Assembly: GCA_963730365.1 (NCBI GenBank)
Contig: CAVSRM010000005.1
Coordinates: 124,001-188,000, forward strand
Reading direction: 5' to 3'
DNA from: Fodinibacter sp963730365
GTDB lineage: Bacteria > Actinomycetota > Actinomycetes > Actinomycetales > Dermatophilaceae
DNA length: 64,000 nt
Under the pieces are notes generated by a model, which saw nothing but the letters and a program-made list of their open reading frames with translations, was not told the origin of the DNA and searched no databases. Position 1 is the stretch's first letter. Each line of letters starts with the position of its first letter. Of the stretch, positions 63,206-64,000 are shown in pieces. The translations under genes and the position numbers were made by a program.

Positions 63206-63688
63206 ATGACTCGCGTCACCGTCACCGTCGATGGAGTGAGCAGCTCCGACGACATCGAGCCCCGCATGCTGTTGGTCCACTACCTCCGAGAGGTGCTCGG
63301 CAAGGTCGGCACCGTGGTCGGGTGCGATACGAGCAACTGCGGAGCGTGCACCGTGCACCTCGACGGTCGGAGCGTGAAGTCCTGCAACGTCCTCGCAGTG
63401 CAGGCCGACGGGCGCGAGGTGACGACCATCGAGGGCCTCGCCCCCAGGGGTGAGCTGCACCCCATGCAACAGTCCTTCCACGAGAACCACGCCCTCCAGT
63501 GCGGCTACTGCACGCCCGGGATGATCATGCAGGCCGTCGACCTGCTCAACGAGAACCCGAACCCCTCCGAGGAGGAGATCCGGGTCGGCCTCGAGGGCAA
63601 CCTGTGCCGCTGCACCGGATACCACAACATCGTCAAGGCCGTCGCAGCATGCGCGAGCACCGCGGCCCCCCAGGGGAGTGAGGCCTGA
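63206..63688 (+). CDS. coxS: Aerobic CO-dehydrogenase small (2Fe-2S) subunit
   Basis: A 160-residue protein. The plant-type cluster motif is GCDTSNCGACTVHLDGRS, with a further C in V-K-S-C-N. The second cluster is LQCGYCTPGMIMQA and GNLCRCTGYHNI, as in all molybdenum hydroxylase small subunits. It passes electrons from the Mo site to FAD. An AAGGAG ribosome-binding site precedes ATG 63206. The neighbouring maturation genes and coxL identify it as CoxS. Confidence 0.93.
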   Translation: MTRVTVTVDGVSSSDDIEPRMLLVHYLREVLGKVGTVVGCDTSNCGACTVHLDGRSVKSCNVLAVQADGREVTTIEGLAPRGELHPMQQSFHENHALQCGYCTPGMIMQAVDLLNENPNPSEEEIRVGLEGNLCRCTGYHNIVKAVAACASTAAPQGSEA

Positions 63689-64000
63689 TGACCGCCGTCG
63701 ACGACCGCCCGAGCACCGAGATCGGCACCGCGCGCAAGCGCAAGGAGGACCAGCGCCTCATCACCGGCCGCACCAAGTGGACCGACAACATCCAGCTCCC
63801 GGGCATGCTGCACCTCGCGATGGTGCGCAGCCCCTTCGCCCATGCGACCATCACCGCGATCGACACGAGTGCGGCCCGCGAGTCCAACGGCGTCATCGCG
63901 GTGCTCACCGGCGAGGACATCAAGGACATCCAGGGCGTCAACATCACCGCCTGGCCGATCACGCCCGACCAGAAGTCCCCCAACCACCTGCCCATGGCAC
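63688..64000 (+). CDS. coxL: Aerobic CO-dehydrogenase large subunit, partial
   Basis: The first 104 residues only; the gene continues beyond the window. The start ATG 63688 overlaps the coxS stop by one base. RKRKEDQRLITGRTKWTDNI and MLHLAMVRSPFAHATI are the standard N-terminal motifs of Mo-hydroxylase large subunits. The active-site loop that separates form I from form II CODH is outside the window. coxM is not upstream, so the order is S-L; this occurs in form II and in some rearranged clusters. Confidence 0.9.
   Translation, partial: MTAVDDRPSTEIGTARKRKEDQRLITGRTKWTDNIQLPGMLHLAMVRSPFAHATITAIDTSAARESNGVIAVLTGEDIKDIQGVNITAWPITPDQKSPNHLPMA

Overview
The window is very GC-rich with strong G/C preference at third codon positions, many GTG starts, several leaderless or near-leaderless genes, a single-anchor SdhCAB operon, a divergent rsmI / protein O-mannosyltransferase pair and a CO-dehydrogenase (cox) locus. 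Together these point to an actinomycete chromosome, most likely an Intrasporangiaceae-type genus. This is inferred from gene content only. I found no tRNA or rRNA gene, no CRISPR array and no recognisable insertion sequence.

Left arm (1-10.5 kb): a mosaic accessory stretch. It starts with the tail of a GH36 alpha-galactosidase that runs off the edge and appears cut at its 5' side. Then come a small arsenic locus (an ArsC-type reductase divergent from an ArsR-LMW-phosphatase fusion), a MhuD-like haem-degrading domain fused to a methyltransferase, a membrane-anchored penicillin-binding-like serine hydrolase, two membrane proteins, a NarL-type two-component pair and a headless TetR remnant.

Central-left (10.5-24.3 kb): central metabolism and membrane energetics. 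ppsR-ppsA-CPBP protease are followed by a SulP anion transporter, a frameshifted two-gene membrane unit, a scrambled holin/alkaline-phosphatase gene, a P3A proton-pumping ATPase, an alpha/beta hydrolase and an ArsR-SRPBCC pair.

The most unusual part is 24.4-39.2 kb. This is a single minus-strand operon of six genes. Five junctions are overlapped or nearly so, and it encodes a small propeptide-like protein, an M14 zinc carboxypeptidase, a DUF6603-type 1142-residue protein and three further large proteins (1111, 1542 and 575 residues) with no domain I can name. None has a visible signal peptide or membrane segment. A good sigma-70-like promoter lies just upstream. The tight coupling, giant sizes and embedded protease suggest one multi-subunit assembly of unknown function.

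Right of that (39.3-48.8 kb) are smaller accessory genes: a frameshifted zinc-type or quinone oxidoreductase, a GAP/SfLAP transporter, a frameshifted DUF1905 fragment, a squalene-cyclase-like toroid, an HNH protein, a PPOX protein, a tail-collar miniprotein and a RecB-like nuclease-helicase. From 48.9 kb onward the content is conserved housekeeping: PMT/rsmI, sdhCAB, a CPBP protease, a TetR-regulated 58-residue membrane protein, an LppX-type lipoprotein, DUF4126, and finally the CO-dehydrogenase maturation block (mocA-like, two DUF202 proteins, coxD, coxE, coxF/xdhC) leading into coxS and a coxL cut by the window end.

Three genes are each broken by one missing base in a short G or C run. This may be real decay or may reflect homopolymer errors in the assembly.
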